Positions 1 to 9,728 of a stretch of DNA of 45,273 nt are shown one piece after another. The notes beneath the pieces were generated by a model. The model searched no databases. It was given only the letters and a program-made list of their open reading frames with translations, and was not told the origin of the DNA. The DNA comes from Roseimaritima sediminicola. Lineage in GTDB: Bacteria > Planctomycetota > Planctomycetia > Pirellulales > Pirellulaceae. The stretch spans positions 1 to 45,273 of the forward strand of contig NZ_WIAD01000049.1 of the NCBI RefSeq assembly GCF_009618275.1, in the 5' to 3' direction. A program made the translations under genes and the position numbers. How positions within the stretch are numbered: the stretch's first letter is position 1; each line of letters starts with the position of its first letter.

Positions 1-11
1 TAGGTGTTTCG

Positions 12-1496
12 ATGAAACGATCTCCTGCCCATCGACAATCCCTGGCGGCGACGCTGGCAACGATCGCCGTCGCTGCTTTGTTTGCTCCCACCTGGGCGAC
101 CGCTCAGCAGGACGATGACTCGAGTCCCCGCCGCCCGAACATCATCTTTATCCTGGCGGACGACCTGGGCTACGGCGAACTGGGCAGCTACGGCCAGCAA
201 GTCATTCAGACTCCGCGGCTGGATCAGATGGCGGCCGAAGGGATGCGGTTCACGAACTTCTACGCCGGCAGCACCGTGTGCGCTCCCTCGCGCAGCGTGC
301 TGATGACCGGTCTGCACATGGGTCACACGCCGGTTCGCGGGAACGCCAGTGGGCCGGACATGTCCAAACAGTCCCTGGACGCTTCGGACGTGACGGTCGC
401 CGAAGTGCTGCGCGAGGCCGACTATTTCACGGCGTTGTGCGGCAAGTGGGGCCTGGGCGACGCGCACGAAAGCGGCCGGTCGGGGTTGCCCAACCGCCAG
501 GGGTTCGACCATTTCTATGGCTACCTGAACCAGGTCCACGCTCACAATTACTATCCCGAGTTCCTGTGGCGAAACACCGACCGGGTGCCACTGCGAAACA
601 AGGTCCGGCGGAACGACCGCAGCTACGGCGGCTTCACCGGCGGCTGGGCAGTGGAGCGGGTGGACTACACTCACGACCTGTTCGTGGAAGAATCGATGAA
701 GGTGATTCGCGAGCGCGCCGACACGGATTCGCCGTTTTTTCTGTATCTTGCCCTGACCATTCCCCATGCCAACAACGAAGCGACGGGAAAAACCGGCGAT
801 GGCCAGGAAGTGCCCGACTATGGCATTTACGAAGACCGTGACTGGCCCAAACAGGACAAGGGCCAAGCCGCGATGATCACCCGCATGGACCGAGACGTCG
901 GTCGGTTGCTGGATTTGTTGAAGGAATTAAACATCGACGAAGAGACGCTTGTCATGTTTTCCAGCGACAACGGTCCTCACAACGAGGGCGGTCACAACCC
1001 GGACCGCTTCGACCCGAATGGTCCGCTGCGTGGCATGAAGCGGTCGTTGACCGAGGGCGGCATCCGCGTCCCCTTCATCGTTCGCTGGCCCGGCACCACG
1101 CCCGCCGGCACGACCTCCGATCACATCGGCTACTTCGGTGATCTGATGGCCACGGCCGCCGAGCTGGCCGGCGGCTCAAGGCCAGAGGACCTCGACTCGA
1201 TCAGCTTCGTCCCAACCATCACCGGCAACCCCGAGCAGCAACAGCAACATCGCTATCTGTACTGGGAGTTCTACGAGCAGGGCGGACGCCAAGCCGTTCG
1301 CAGCGGCAAGTGGAAAGCGATCCGCCAGCCCTGGATCGGTGCCAAAACCCAGTTGTACGACCTGAGCGAGGACATCGGCGAGACGAACGATTTGGCTGCC
1401 GAGCATCCCGATCAGGTGGCCAGGATGGAGGCGATGATGGAAGCGGCTCACACGCCGCATCCGGCCTGGAAGGTCCCGGGACGTCGCAACCGGTAG
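12..1496 (+). CDS. Secreted sulfatase (arylsulfatase A-like)
   Basis: A 494-residue type I sulfatase, predicted to hydrolyse sulfate esters outside the cytoplasm. An N-terminal signal peptide (about residues 1-32, ending ATAQQ) precedes the alkaline-phosphatase-fold domain. Visible active-site elements are the metal-binding ADD after the first strand, the formylglycine motif C90-A-P-S-R, GKWGLGD, and SSDNGPHN with the downstream lysine in MKRSLTEGG. The Cys90 precursor needs a formylglycine-generating enzyme, which is not in this window. The C-terminal part ([13 protein letters not shown], then [16 protein letters not shown]) is typical of the family, so the gene looks complete. The true substrate cannot be read from sequence; sulfated algal polysaccharide is a reasonable guess for this lineage. 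The first bases of the window leave only 11 nt upstream, so the promoter is not visible. Confidence 0.93.
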   Translation: MKRSPAHRQSLAATLATIAVAALFAPTWATAQQDDDSSPRRPNIIFILADDLGYGELGSYGQQVIQTPRLDQMAAEGMRFTNFYAGSTVCAPSRSVLMTGLHMGHTPVRGNASGPDMSKQSLDASDVTVAEVLREADYFTALCGKWGLGDAHESGRSGLPNRQGFDHFYGYLNQVHAHNYYPEFLWRNTDRVPLRNKVRRNDRSYGGFTGGWAVERVDYTHDLFVEESMKVIRERADTDSPFFLYLALTIPHANNEATGKTGDGQEVPDYGIYEDRDWPKQDKGQAAMITRMDRDVGRLLDLLKELNIDEETLVMFSSDNGPHNEGGHNPDRFDPNGPLRGMKRSLTEGGIRVPFIVRWPGTTPAGTTSDHIGYFGDLMATAAELAGGSRPEDLDSISFVPTITGNPEQQQQHRYLYWEFYEQGGRQAVRSGKWKAIRQPWIGAKTQLYDLSEDIGETNDLAAEHPDQVARMEAMMEAAHTPHPAWKVPGRRNR

Positions 1497-1526
1497 ACCA
1501 GTGGTTGGTTGCTGAAGGTCCCGCTC

Positions 1527-1556
1527 TTGCTGGCCACGTGCCGCATCGAAGATAAT
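1527..1556 (+). promoter_or_regulatory. Possible sigma70-type promoter for trxC
   Basis: TTGCTG (1527-1532), an 18-bp gap and GATAAT (1551-1556) lie about 80 nt before the thioredoxin start. The -10 match is good, the -35 is only 3 of 6. This is a pattern match only. Confidence 0.25.
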
Positions 1557-1645
1557 AGAAACGGTGGTCGCCGCTGCCATGGTTTGGTACCGGTTCGCCG
1601 CGACCTTGGCGTTCTGTTCGGTCGAATCACAGCGGAATGAGTGCG

Positions 1646-2065
1646 ATGAAGCTGGTATGTGTCCATTGTCTGGCGGTCAATCGGGTTCCCGAAGACAAGC
1701 GCAGCGACGGCCCGATCTGCGGCAGGTGCAAAGAACCGCTGCTGCCGGCGGCGCCGGTTGATCTGACCGACACCAGCTTTGACAAGGTCGTGTCCAAAAC
1801 CGAACTGCCGGTTTTGGTGGATTTTTGGGCGGCCTGGTGTGGGCCGTGCCGGATGATGTCGCCGGCGTTTGCTGAAGCGGCCGCCTCACTGGCAACCCAG
1901 GCGGTGTGCGGCAAGCTGAACACCGAATTCTCGCCACAAACCGCCACGCGGTACAATATATCGGGCATCCCCACGGTGATCCTGTTCCAGCACGGTCAGG
2001 AAGTCCGGCGTCAGTCCGGCGTGATGAACACTCAACAGATCGTTCAGTTTGTCACCGGTGCCTGA
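1646..2065 (+). CDS. trxC: Thioredoxin 2 (TrxC-type, zinc-binding)
   Basis: A 139-residue cytoplasmic thiol-disulfide reductase. The first 30 residues carry two CxxC pairs (CVHC and CGRC), the zinc site that distinguishes Trx2 from Trx1. These are followed by a thioredoxin fold with the redox motif W-C-G-P-C and the cis-proline loop SGIPT. The length and the order of motifs match E. coli TrxC closely. ATG 1646 is preferred over ATG 1637, since a GGA sequence sits about 10 nt upstream of 1646 but directly abuts 1637. It likely repairs oxidised cytosolic proteins. It stands alone between the sulfatase and the dioxygenase with its own leader. Confidence 0.92.
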   Translation: MKLVCVHCLAVNRVPEDKRSDGPICGRCKEPLLPAAPVDLTDTSFDKVVSKTELPVLVDFWAAWCGPCRMMSPAFAEAAASLATQAVCGKLNTEFSPQTATRYNISGIPTVILFQHGQEVRRQSGVMNTQQIVQFVTGA

Positions 2066-2134
2066 TCGCTCGGTGGAGGTCCTTCAGCGTCACGTCCGGT
2101 CCCTCGTTCCCTGCTTCCTGTTAGGTCATTCTCC

Positions 2135-2860
2135 ATGCGTTCCCGTCTGCCGCTTCGTCGTCGATGGCTCCTCCGGGCCGGCTGCTTTCTCGGTGCGGCC
2201 GCTTACTCGACTCCGGGTCTGTTTGCCGACCTGATCCAGACAGCGCCACAGACCGAGGGGCCGTTTTATCCGGATCGCTTGCCATTGGACACCGACAACG
2301 ACCTGTTGGTGATCAACGATTCTGTCACTCCGGCGGTCGGCGAAATCACCCATCTGTCCGGACGGGTTCTGGATGCCAAGGGGGCCCCCGTCCGCAATGC
2401 GTTCGTAGAAATCTGGCAGGTCGACAACAACGCGGTTTACTTGCACAGCGGCGACAGGACCAACCGAGCCAACCAGGATTCGAACTTCCAAGGCTACGGC
2501 CGTTTCTTAACCGACGTAGGCGGACGGTATTACTTCCGCACCATCAAACCGGTGCCTTATCCCGGGCGGACGCCCCACATTCACTTTGGCGTCAGCATCC
2601 ACGGGCACCGCGTTCTGACGACTCAGCTGTACGTCAAAGATCACCCCAACAACGCTCGCGATGGCATCCTGCAGCGGATCGATGCCAAGTCGCGAGAGAC
2701 GGTGCTGAAGGAATTCAGACCCTTGCCGAAATCGAAGCTGGGCGAATTGGCGGTGGAGTTCGACATCGTGCTGGGCGGCACAGCGTTCGAAGGCGACGAT
2801 GGCACGATGCGTGGCATCGGCCCCTCGCAGTGGCGCAGCCGCCGCCGACGACGCGGGTAA
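2135..2860 (+). CDS. Intradiol ring-cleavage dioxygenase-like protein (PcaH family)
   Basis: A 241-residue protein of the protocatechuate 3,4-dioxygenase beta / intradiol dioxygenase family, which open catechol-type rings with non-heme Fe(III). Characteristic sequence is present: PQTEGPFYP at the start of the domain, LSGRVLDAKGAPVRNAFVEIWQ, then YYFRTIKPVPYPGR-TPHIHF. The expected four iron ligands are two tyrosines (one in NAVYLH, one in PYPGR) and the two histidines of HIHF, all visible. The N-terminus (RSRLPLRRRWLLRAG...) has a twin-arginine and hydrophobic stretch, suggesting export; exported intradiol enzymes are common in planctomycetes. No aromatic-degradation neighbours are seen, so the natural substrate is open. 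Confidence 0.85.
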   Translation: MRSRLPLRRRWLLRAGCFLGAAAYSTPGLFADLIQTAPQTEGPFYPDRLPLDTDNDLLVINDSVTPAVGEITHLSGRVLDAKGAPVRNAFVEIWQVDNNAVYLHSGDRTNRANQDSNFQGYGRFLTDVGGRYYFRTIKPVPYPGRTPHIHFGVSIHGHRVLTTQLYVKDHPNNARDGILQRIDAKSRETVLKEFRPLPKSKLGELAVEFDIVLGGTAFEGDDGTMRGIGPSQWRSRRRRRG

Positions 2861-2902
2861 GCCGTGGGATAAGCGCTCAGGCGCAGGCGAACGCACCGGA
2901 CG

Positions 2903-2951
2903 GAGATCTGAGATTTGAGATTTGAGATTTGAGATTTGAGATTTGAGATTT
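2903..2951. repeat. 7-bp tandem repeat (GAGATTT)x7
   Basis: Seven head-to-tail units of GAGATTT; the first reads GAGATCT. A shorter and more degenerate version occurs at 23303-23323. In both places the array is followed by the same ~23-bp motif (2953-2975 and 23325-23347, 19 of 23 identical), so the array is part of a larger dispersed element. Confidence 0.95.
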
Positions 2952-2999
2952 GCTGACACCGGCGGATTCTATGTAGGGGAACGAACGGTAGAAGGCAAT

Positions 3000-3242
3000 G
3001 TTTTCTCCCCTCTCCCCCGCTGCGCCGCGAGCGTCAGCGAGTGAAGCAGTGGTGGGAGAGGGGCCGGGGGTGAGGGGGCTCGGGTGCAACGGAATGGCTG
3101 TTTGCGTACGCCTTTCCGATTCCCGCACCGCATCGAAACACGGAAGCGGTGCTGCTCTGCTGGTCCCCCTCACCCCCAACCCCTCTCCCCCGAAGCCTGA
3201 CTCGCTTAGGCTCGCCAGGCTTCGGGGGAGAGGGGAGAAAAC
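3000..3242. mobile_element. Inverted-repeat (MITE-like) element, copy 1
   Basis: A 243-bp element bounded by perfect 19-bp inverted ends (GTTTTCTCCCCTCTCCCCC at 3000-3018 and its complement at 3224-3242). Inside are two hairpins. The right one is a perfect 20-bp stem (3180-3199 with 3216-3235) around a 16-nt loop. The left one pairs the CCCCTCTCCC end with GGGAGAGGGG near 3053-3062. A unique centre of about 85 bp lies between them. Copy 2 is at 23713-23957. No coding capacity is evident. Confidence 0.8.
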
Positions 3243-3284
3243 GATTCTTCTTATACATAAATTCCGCGAGAGTTAGGAACTCCT

Positions 3285-3308
3285 CCAAAGTCTGGCGACT
3301 TCGGCTAC
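3285..3308 (-). repeat. GTAG-hairpin repeat, family H, copy 1
   Basis: Read on the minus strand, GTAG is followed by CCGAAGTC, loop GCCA and GACTTTGG: an 8-bp stem with one G-T wobble. The TAG of the foot is the stop codon of the minus-strand sulfatase. A second copy, with loop ACCA, ends the methyltransferase gene at 31684-31707. Confidence 0.75.
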
Positions 3309-5176
3309 GGGGTTTGGGTTTCGGGCTGGGGCGTGAGCAACATCAGACGCAAGTCCATCACTTGCGATCCGGGGATCTCGAGGGCTTTTAATTGCAACCG
3401 GCCCGGGCCGGCGGCAAGCTCGATCTCGCCCAGCCGCATCCGTCCCCAATCCTTCGTGTACGATTCCATCCGCTCGACACGATCGTGTTCCCGGCCTACG
3501 AGCGGCGACTCGTGCGGCTCGCTGACCCGCCCCACCGTCCGAGAATTTCCAAAGCTCAGCTCGACCGTCGCGCCCACGTCCTCGGGCGGGCAGGTGTACA
3601 GCAGCTCCACCTGGTAGCGACCGGCCCGGTCGACCACGCAGTCCCAGGTGATGGCATCTTCGGTGCTGGTCCAACCCGAGAAGAACGAATCATTGGGAAA
3701 TCGATTGGAGCGTACGATTCCGCCATGAGCCTCCGCGTCCCGAGCCGGCAACTGCGTCAGCGGCGCGTCGGGGTGACCGACGACGAACGGCCGAAGATCG
3801 AACTCCGCGCCATGCCGGGCGAGCATCGTCTGGCGAAACCGATCGGCCTCCTGCTGGAGGGCTGCCAACGTCTCGGGCTGGTCGTCGATGGCGTGTTGTT
3901 GGCCGGGATCGGCGTCGATATCGTACAGGCGTCCTTGGTGGTCCAGGCGGTAGCGGTCGCTGCGCACCGAGACGCGGCCCCGCCAGGTGTGCACCAGCGT
4001 TCGCGGCGGCCAGTCCTTGGCGGAGCCAGCGTCGCCAGAGCCACGCAGCAGCGGCACCAGACTTCGCCCGTCCAGCTCATTCGCCCCCGCGATCGGCACA
4101 TCGGCCAATTCGCACAGCGTCGGCAAGAGGTCCATCGCCGAACTGATTGCTTCGATGTGCGTACCGGCGGGAATCTTTTCGGGCCAGCGAATGAACAGGG
4201 GCGAGCGAACGCCGCCTTCGTCGGTTGATCCTTTGCGACCGCGCAGGCCGCCGTTGTACCGCGAACCATTGGGACCGTTGTCGCAGAAGAAGACCACGAT
4301 CGTATCTTCGGCCAGTTGCAACTGGTCCAGCCGCTCGAGCAACCTTCCTACGTTCCAGTCGATATTCTCACACATCGCCAAGGCGGCCCGCGCGTGGTTG
4401 ATTTGTTTTTCGTTCAGTCCCTCGGGCAATTGCTCCAGCGGGTTGTCCTTGAACTTGTTCCACCAGCGATCCGGAACCTGCATGGGTGAATGCGGCGTGT
4501 TCAGCGGCAGGTACACAAAGAAGTTCTCGGCCCGATGCTCGTCGATGAACTCCATCGCTTGATTGGTCAGGTCGTCGACCAGAAAGCCCTCGCCGGTGGT
4601 CAGGTGCCCGTCACGCTCAAGCATTGGGCTGAAATAATTTCCCCAGTGCCCCGAGCAAAATCCGTAGAAGTGGTCAAAGCCGCGGGCCAGCGGATGGTAG
4701 GGAAACTGCATCCCGCTGTGCCACTTGCCGAAACCGGCGGTCCGGTAGCCGCTGCGCTGAAACAGTTCGCTGATCAGCGTCTCATCCAGATCGATGCGTT
4801 CGCCACCGGCGGAGGTGTGGTAGACGCCCGAACGGACGTGATGGCGTCCGGTCAACAGCTCCGCCCGGGTGGGCGAACAAACCGGGCTGACATAGAAGTG
4901 CTGGAAGCGAGCCCCGGCGGCGGCCAGAGCATCCAGGTGCGGCGTTTCGATCTCCAGATTACCGTGCAGGCGCAAGTCGCCCCAGCCCTGATCATCGGTC
5001 AGGACCACAATGACGTTGGGCCGAGTGGTCGACTGAGCCGTAGCGGCGGAACACGCCAACGTCTGCGCCAGCAGCGCCGCGACGACCAGCGCGGCGGGAG
5101 CGGCAATCCTGAGCAACACGGACCTCCGGAGGTCAGAACGACGAGCGGTAGGCGTGGAGTCAAAGAGGTGATTCAT
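3305..5176 (-). CDS. Secreted sulfatase with extra C-terminal domain
   Basis: A 623-residue sulfatase, longer than the usual 450-520. ATG 5176 is chosen because it gives a signal peptide (hydrophobic AAPAALVVAALLAQTLACSAATAQ) right before the sulfatase core; upstream in-frame codons run into the kinase gene. Core motifs are LTDDQGWGD, formylglycine site C100-S-P-T-R, GKWHSG, TPHSPM and CDNGPNGSRYNGG with RKGSTDEGG. From about residue 460 there is an additional region of about 160 residues (SGWTSTEDAITWDC...GRYQVELLYTCPPED...) that looks like a beta-sandwich, possibly carbohydrate-binding; this part is inference. It lies 20 nt downstream of the hybrid kinase, so the two are probably co-transcribed. 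Its stop codon lies within the H repeat. Confidence 0.92.
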   Translation of the reverse strand: MNHLFDSTPTARRSDLRRSVLLRIAAPAALVVAALLAQTLACSAATAQSTTRPNVIVVLTDDQGWGDLRLHGNLEIETPHLDALAAAGARFQHFYVSPVCSPTRAELLTGRHHVRSGVYHTSAGGERIDLDETLISELFQRSGYRTAGFGKWHSGMQFPYHPLARGFDHFYGFCSGHWGNYFSPMLERDGHLTTGEGFLVDDLTNQAMEFIDEHRAENFFVYLPLNTPHSPMQVPDRWWNKFKDNPLEQLPEGLNEKQINHARAALAMCENIDWNVGRLLERLDQLQLAEDTIVVFFCDNGPNGSRYNGGLRGRKGSTDEGGVRSPLFIRWPEKIPAGTHIEAISSAMDLLPTLCELADVPIAGANELDGRSLVPLLRGSGDAGSAKDWPPRTLVHTWRGRVSVRSDRYRLDHQGRLYDIDADPGQQHAIDDQPETLAALQQEADRFRQTMLARHGAEFDLRPFVVGHPDAPLTQLPARDAEAHGGIVRSNRFPNDSFFSGWTSTEDAITWDCVVDRAGRYQVELLYTCPPEDVGATVELSFGNSRTVGRVSEPHESPLVGREHDRVERMESYTKDWGRMRLGEIELAAGPGRLQLKALEIPGSQVMDLRLMLLTPQPETQTP

Positions 5177-5196
5177 GAGCGGATCATCAGCTTTCT

Positions 5197-8034
5197 TTAT
5201 GAGGAGGGATGTCGAGGCGGGGTCTTTGCTACGAGCGACTGCAGATCGCTCATCACCAGCGGTTTGGTCAGGCACCCGTCCATCCCGGCGGCGAGACATT
5301 CGTCCTGTTCCTCCTGCATGGCGTTGCCGGTCAGGGCTACCACGGGCAAGCGTGACCAGCCCTTTTCCGCTTCCCACTGACGCAGTTGCCGCGTGGCTTG
5401 CAAGCCGTCCATGACCGGCATTTGGACATCCATCAGAACCAGATCGAAGGCGTGGGGATCGGTCAACAGATCCAGGGCCACACGACCGTTTTCGGCGATC
5501 GTTACGTCATGACCGTGGTTGGTCAAGAACGCTTTGGCAACCATTTGGTTCACGGCGCTGTCCTCGACGACCAAGATGCGCCGCGGCTCGGCTGCGGGGG
5601 GCGCGGCCACCGTTTTCTTGGGTTGCCAAGCGGTCAGCGACGTAGCCAAAGCGCGCATCAACGTGCTCCGCCGCAGCGGCTTGGGCAGGACGACTTCGAA
5701 CAGGTCCGAATCGCCCGGACATTCGGTGTCGTGGGCGACTGCCGAGGAAGCCAACAGCAACGGAACCTGTTTTCCACCCGGCAGACGCCGCACCCATCGC
5801 GCCAGCTCCCAGCCGTCGATGCCCGGCATCATGGCGTCAAGGATCACGCCGTCGAAGCCCAAGCCGTTTTGATCATCGCAGGTCTTCAAAAGCTGCTGGG
5901 CACTTTCGGCGCTGTTGGCCACCGTCACGGCGACTCCCGCCGCGTCGAGCATGCCCTTGGCGACGCGGCGGTTGACCGCATTATCGTCGACCAGCAAGAT
6001 GCGTTTACCGCGCAGCAGATCACGGGGCGGCGTTTGATGCGGGGCAACGCGGCCGACTTCGATTTCGTCGGCCAGCGGCAGCGGGATGATTGCCGTAAAC
6101 GTGGTCCCTTCACCCAGTACGCTTTCCAGCGTCAGACTGCCGCCCATCAATTCGATCAATCGTTTGCAGATCACCAAGCCCAGCCCGGTGCCGCCGTATT
6201 GCCGAGTGGTTCCCGAATCGGCCTGCACGAAGGGTTGAAACAGTCGCTGCTGGGCCTCCGGTGAGATACCGATGCCGGTGTCGCAAACCTGGATCATCAC
6301 GGCGGGTTCGGAGCCCTCGACTTCGGCGGCGTTGCAGGCCTTGACGACCACGCGGCCGTTCTCGGTGAACTTGATGGCGTTGCCCGTCAGATTGGTCAGC
6401 ACCTGACGAATGCGTGTCGGATCGCCGCGCCGCACATCGGGCATGTCCAATTGGATATCCAGTTCGATCTCCATGCCTTGCTCGTAGGCTTTGGGAGAGA
6501 GCAATTGCAGCGTTTCGCTGAGCAGGTCATGCAGCGAGAAACCGACTTGCTCCAGCTCGATTCGCCCCGCTCGGATTTTGGAAAAATCGAGGATGTCGTT
6601 GATGATCCTCAGCAACGCGTCGCCGGAGGAAAGGATGACGTTCAATTGCTCGGTTTGCGTCGTGGTCAGCTCGCTGTCCTGCAGCAGTTGCGCCATCCCC
6701 AGAACGCCATTCATGGGCGTGCGGATCTCGTGGCTCATCGCGGCCAGGAAATCCGATTTGGCTTGATTGGCCGCCTCGGCTTGATCGCGTGCCTTCTCCA
6801 GTTCTCGCTGTTTCCGATTCAAGGCCTCGATCAATTTGGCCTGAACTTCTTTTTCGCGGCGCACCGTGGCGTGCAGGTCCACCACCGTGGGAAAGGCTTC
6901 GAGTGCTTGGTGGATGATCCGTCCCCGCAGCAGGTTCTCGACCCCCAACCACGGTTCGGGGTCGAGCATCTCGGGGTACTCCCAGATGATCTCGAATTCG
7001 CCTCCGCTTTTTCCGCGTCCGATCATCGCCCGTTTTCGCACATGATGGTTCTGCCGCAGTTCCATGATCCCGCAGGGACCTTCGACGACGATGAATTTGA
7101 ACCGGCGGAGCGAGGCAAAATCAAAGCTGCCGACGTCCTCGACCATCGCTTTCCAGAGAAACACCTGGGTGTAGGCATTGGCCATCGGCGACGAAACCGG
7201 ACAGTCCCAACCTACGAATTCGCGAATCCGCGGCAGGAAGTGTTGATTGACGGGACTCTTGCATGTCGAGAAATAGTCCCAACAGGCGTAGTGCCCGATC
7301 GCTTCGGGGGTCTCGGCAAGTTCCGTTTCCGAAAAGCTGAACGATACCACGGGCAGCCGCTCGGGGCCGGGGCCGAGTTCGGCCAGCACGCGAAAGAAGT
7401 CCGCGTTGGCCGAGCCGTTGATGGTGTTGAAGATCACCTCGGGATCGGACGCCAACAATCGCTCGACGAACGGCCGCAGCTGGGCGTCTTCCAGCGGCAC
7501 GTACACCTCGTCCAGCACCGAGCCACCGCGTTTTTCTAGAATCCCGTGCATCAGCGTGTTGGCCGTACGCGGGTACACGTAGTCGGAGCCGATCAGGGCG
7601 GAGCGTCGCCAGCCCTGATCCATCACCCAATCGATCGCCGGTTCGATCTGCTGATTCAGGGTGCTGCCGGTGTAGATCACGTTGGGGCTGCCCTCGAGCC
7701 CTTCGTACTGCTGGGGGTAGAACAGCATGCCGTCGTGTGTGTCCAGCACAGGCAACAGGGCTTTGCGCGACGACGAGGTCCAGCATCCGAAGATCACCGA
7801 AACGCCATCGTCTTCGAGAAAGCAGCGGGCCTGCTGGGCAAACCGCTCGGGCGACGAAGCCCCGTCGCGCTGATGCGCCACGACCTTTCGTCCCAGGACG
7901 CCGCCGGCAGCATTGATTTCGTCGATCGCCAAACGCGTCGCCTGGGCGACCAGTGTTTCGCTCCCAGCCATCGCACCTGTAAACGAATGCAAAATGCCGA
8001 CATGGTATTCCGCATCGGGCCGTAATTCGCTCAT
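5197..8034 (-). CDS. Cytosolic hybrid histidine kinase with amide/urea-binding-type sensor
   Basis: About 945 residues. Residues ~10-395 form a periplasmic-binding-protein fold of the AmiC/FmdD/UrtA type ([44 protein letters not shown]). This is followed by a short coiled coil, HisKA with phospho-acceptor H435 in [11 protein letters not shown], a HATPase domain (NAIKF, DTGIGI, GGTGLGL) and two receiver domains with phospho-acceptors near D733 (LDAMMPG) and D869 (MDVQMPV). There is no signal peptide and no transmembrane segment, so the ligand is sensed in the cytosol, as with AmiC. No HPt domain or output regulator is adjacent. ATG 8034, with AGGA 11 nt upstream, is preferred over TTG 8055. 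The ligand is unknown; a small amide or urea is the family-based guess. Probably in an operon with the sulfatase downstream. Confidence 0.9.
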   Translation of the reverse strand: MSELRPDAEYHVGILHSFTGAMAGSETLVAQATRLAIDEINAAGGVLGRKVVAHQRDGASSPERFAQQARCFLEDDGVSVIFGCWTSSSRKALLPVLDTHDGMLFYPQQYEGLEGSPNVIYTGSTLNQQIEPAIDWVMDQGWRRSALIGSDYVYPRTANTLMHGILEKRGGSVLDEVYVPLEDAQLRPFVERLLASDPEVIFNTINGSANADFFRVLAELGPGPERLPVVSFSFSETELAETPEAIGHYACWDYFSTCKSPVNQHFLPRIREFVGWDCPVSSPMANAYTQVFLWKAMVEDVGSFDFASLRRFKFIVVEGPCGIMELRQNHHVRKRAMIGRGKSGGEFEIIWEYPEMLDPEPWLGVENLLRGRIIHQALEAFPTVVDLHATVRREKEVQAKLIEALNRKQRELEKARDQAEAANQAKSDFLAAMSHEIRTPMNGVLGMAQLLQDSELTTTQTEQLNVILSSGDALLRIINDILDFSKIRAGRIELEQVGFSLHDLLSETLQLLSPKAYEQGMEIELDIQLDMPDVRRGDPTRIRQVLTNLTGNAIKFTENGRVVVKACNAAEVEGSEPAVMIQVCDTGIGISPEAQQRLFQPFVQADSGTTRQYGGTGLGLVICKRLIELMGGSLTLESVLGEGTTFTAIIPLPLADEIEVGRVAPHQTPPRDLLRGKRILLVDDNAVNRRVAKGMLDAAGVAVTVANSAESAQQLLKTCDDQNGLGFDGVILDAMMPGIDGWELARWVRRLPGGKQVPLLLASSAVAHDTECPGDSDLFEVVLPKPLRRSTLMRALATSLTAWQPKKTVAAPPAAEPRRILVVEDSAVNQMVAKAFLTNHGHDVTIAENGRVALDLLTDPHAFDLVLMDVQMPVMDGLQATRQLRQWEAEKGWSRLPVVALTGNAMQEEQDECLAAGMDGCLTKPLVMSDLQSLVAKTPPRHPSS

Positions 8035-8186
8035 CGAGTACGATTCCTGTTGCAAACAACCTGGTTTCCACCATCCATTCTAACGGAACCCGATGCCAGC
8101 GGGTTCTTGATCACCGCCGTCCCGAACACAACGCACCATCGAGGGAGAACAGGACGTGTAGGATGGCAGCAGGAGAATAATCCATC

Positions 8187-9677
8187 ATGCATCACAACAC
8201 ACGTTTGCTTTTGCTGCTCGCCGCCATGGCTCTTCAGTCTTGTTGGGGAACATTTGTTTCGGCGGCGGAAGACGCGGCGTCGCGTCCGAACATCGTGTTC
8301 CTGTTCGCCGACGATCAGAACACTTACTCGGTTGGCTGCTACGGCAACCGCGACGTCCAAACGCCGAACATGGACCAATTGGCCCGTGACGGGATGGCTT
8401 TTGACAACCACTACAACACCACGGCGATCTGCATGGCCAGCCGCGCTAACGTGTTCACCGGAATGTATGAATACAAGACGGGCTGCAATTTTGGCCACGG
8501 CAACATGCGTCCGGAGGTCTGGGCCAAGTCCTATCCGGTGCTGCTGCGGCAGGCCGGATACCTGACGGCGTTCGCGGGCAAATTCGGCATCGTGGTCCAG
8601 GGCAAGGGCCTGTGCGAAGACGACTTTGATGCCTGGGGCGGCGGTCCCGGGCAAACGCACTACGCGACGGCCAAAAACAAATCGATGGCCAAGTACGCCC
8701 CGCAGTACCCGCACTCCACGCTGTCCTACGGAGCCTTCGGACAAGACTTCATTCGCGAGGCCGCTGCAGCGGACAAGCCGTTCTGCCTGTCGATCAGCTT
8801 CAAAGCTCCGCACAAACCGGCTACGCCCGACCCCCGCTTCGATCCTGTGTACGCCGGCAAGCAGTTCACCAAACCGGCGAACTTTGGCCGCGAGTTCGGC
8901 GAACACCTCTCGCCGCAAAGCAAGCAGGGCCGGCAGTACCCGCGCTTTACCGAGTGGAACTACGACACGGATTACGACGGCGAGATGCGGAAGTACCACC
9001 AACAGGTCTACGGCATCGACGTCGCCCTCGGGATGATTCGCGACGAATTGAAGGCCCAGGGCGTGGCCGACAACACGGTGGTCATTTACACCAGCGACAA
9101 CGGCTACATCTGCGGTGCCCACGGCTACGGATCCAAAGTCCTGCCGATGGAAGAATCCTCGCGCGTGCCGCTGATCATCTACGATCCCCGCAGCCCCCTC
9201 AGCGGCAAACAGGTTCGCTGTGATCGGCTGACCGGCAACATTGATTTCGCTCCCACGATGCTCGAGCTGGCCGGCCTGCCGATCCCTGAGAACATGGACG
9301 GCCGGAGCCTGCTGGGGCTGCTGCAGAACCCCGACCAGGGCGGCCACGAACAACTGGCGTTCATCAACGTCTTCGGCCCCTTGGCCACCCACAGCCTGAC
9401 CTGCCTGACCCGCCAACACAAATACACGTACTGGTGGTTCGGAAACGATGCTATGGATCCAGTCGAGGAGCTGTTCGACACGGAGAACGATCCGCTGGAA
9501 TTGGTCAATCAAGTCGACAACCCCGAGTACGCCGAGACGTTGCAACAGATGCGCCGGCGCTACGATCAGGAATTGGCAAAGTGGAAACAGCAGGCCGTGG
9601 ATTACAACGACTACCAACGCTACGGAACGCTGTTCGACCGGCACATCTCTGCCGAGGACAAACCCGTTAGCAAGTAG
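8187..9677 (+). CDS. Secreted sulfatase (C-x-A-S-R type)
   Basis: A 496-residue sulfatase with a signal peptide ([18 protein letters not shown]..., cleavage near FVSAAE). Motifs: [12 protein letters not shown], formylglycine site C82-M-A-S-R in which alanine replaces the usual proline (allowed in the family), [21 protein letters not shown] with the lysine of [21 protein letters not shown], and a C-terminal [15 protein letters not shown]. All expected regions are present. An AGGAG sequence lies 13 nt before ATG 8187. It is transcribed away from the hybrid kinase; the 152-nt gap between them must hold both promoters, but no convincing consensus is seen for this gene. The substrate is unknown. 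Confidence 0.92.
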   Translation: MHHNTRLLLLLAAMALQSCWGTFVSAAEDAASRPNIVFLFADDQNTYSVGCYGNRDVQTPNMDQLARDGMAFDNHYNTTAICMASRANVFTGMYEYKTGCNFGHGNMRPEVWAKSYPVLLRQAGYLTAFAGKFGIVVQGKGLCEDDFDAWGGGPGQTHYATAKNKSMAKYAPQYPHSTLSYGAFGQDFIREAAAADKPFCLSISFKAPHKPATPDPRFDPVYAGKQFTKPANFGREFGEHLSPQSKQGRQYPRFTEWNYDTDYDGEMRKYHQQVYGIDVALGMIRDELKAQGVADNTVVIYTSDNGYICGAHGYGSKVLPMEESSRVPLIIYDPRSPLSGKQVRCDRLTGNIDFAPTMLELAGLPIPENMDGRSLLGLLQNPDQGGHEQLAFINVFGPLATHSLTCLTRQHKYTYWWFGNDAMDPVEELFDTENDPLELVNQVDNPEYAETLQQMRRRYDQELAKWKQQAVDYNDYQRYGTLFDRHISAEDKPVSK

Positions 9678-9728
9678 GACGGCAAACGTTCATCCTCGTA
9701 AGAAATCTCTCATACGTGAATGCACCCC

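Larger units (their letters stand above)
2861..3304. repeat. Gene-free repeat composite between dioxygenase and sulfatase
   Basis: This 444-bp gap between convergent genes is almost entirely repeats. In order: seven 7-bp units of GAGATTT (2903-2951, first unit GAGATCT); a 23-bp motif E (2953-2975) ending in GGATTCTATGTA; the 243-bp inverted-repeat element (3000-3242); an inverted copy of motif E (3254-3277); and the GTAG hairpin H (3285-3308), which contains the sulfatase stop codon. No gene is supported here; the open frames in it follow from the repeat. Confidence 0.85.

Noticed and set aside
2877-3179. Small minus-strand protein with NLKSQIS repeats
   Set aside because: The repeated peptide is only the translation of the 7-bp GAGATTT tandem repeat.
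8031-9644. Long open frame (537 codons) on the minus strand
   Set aside because: It lies antisense to a full sulfatase with signal peptide and active-site motifs. High-GC codon bias leaves the opposite strand open; its translation has no recognisable domain.
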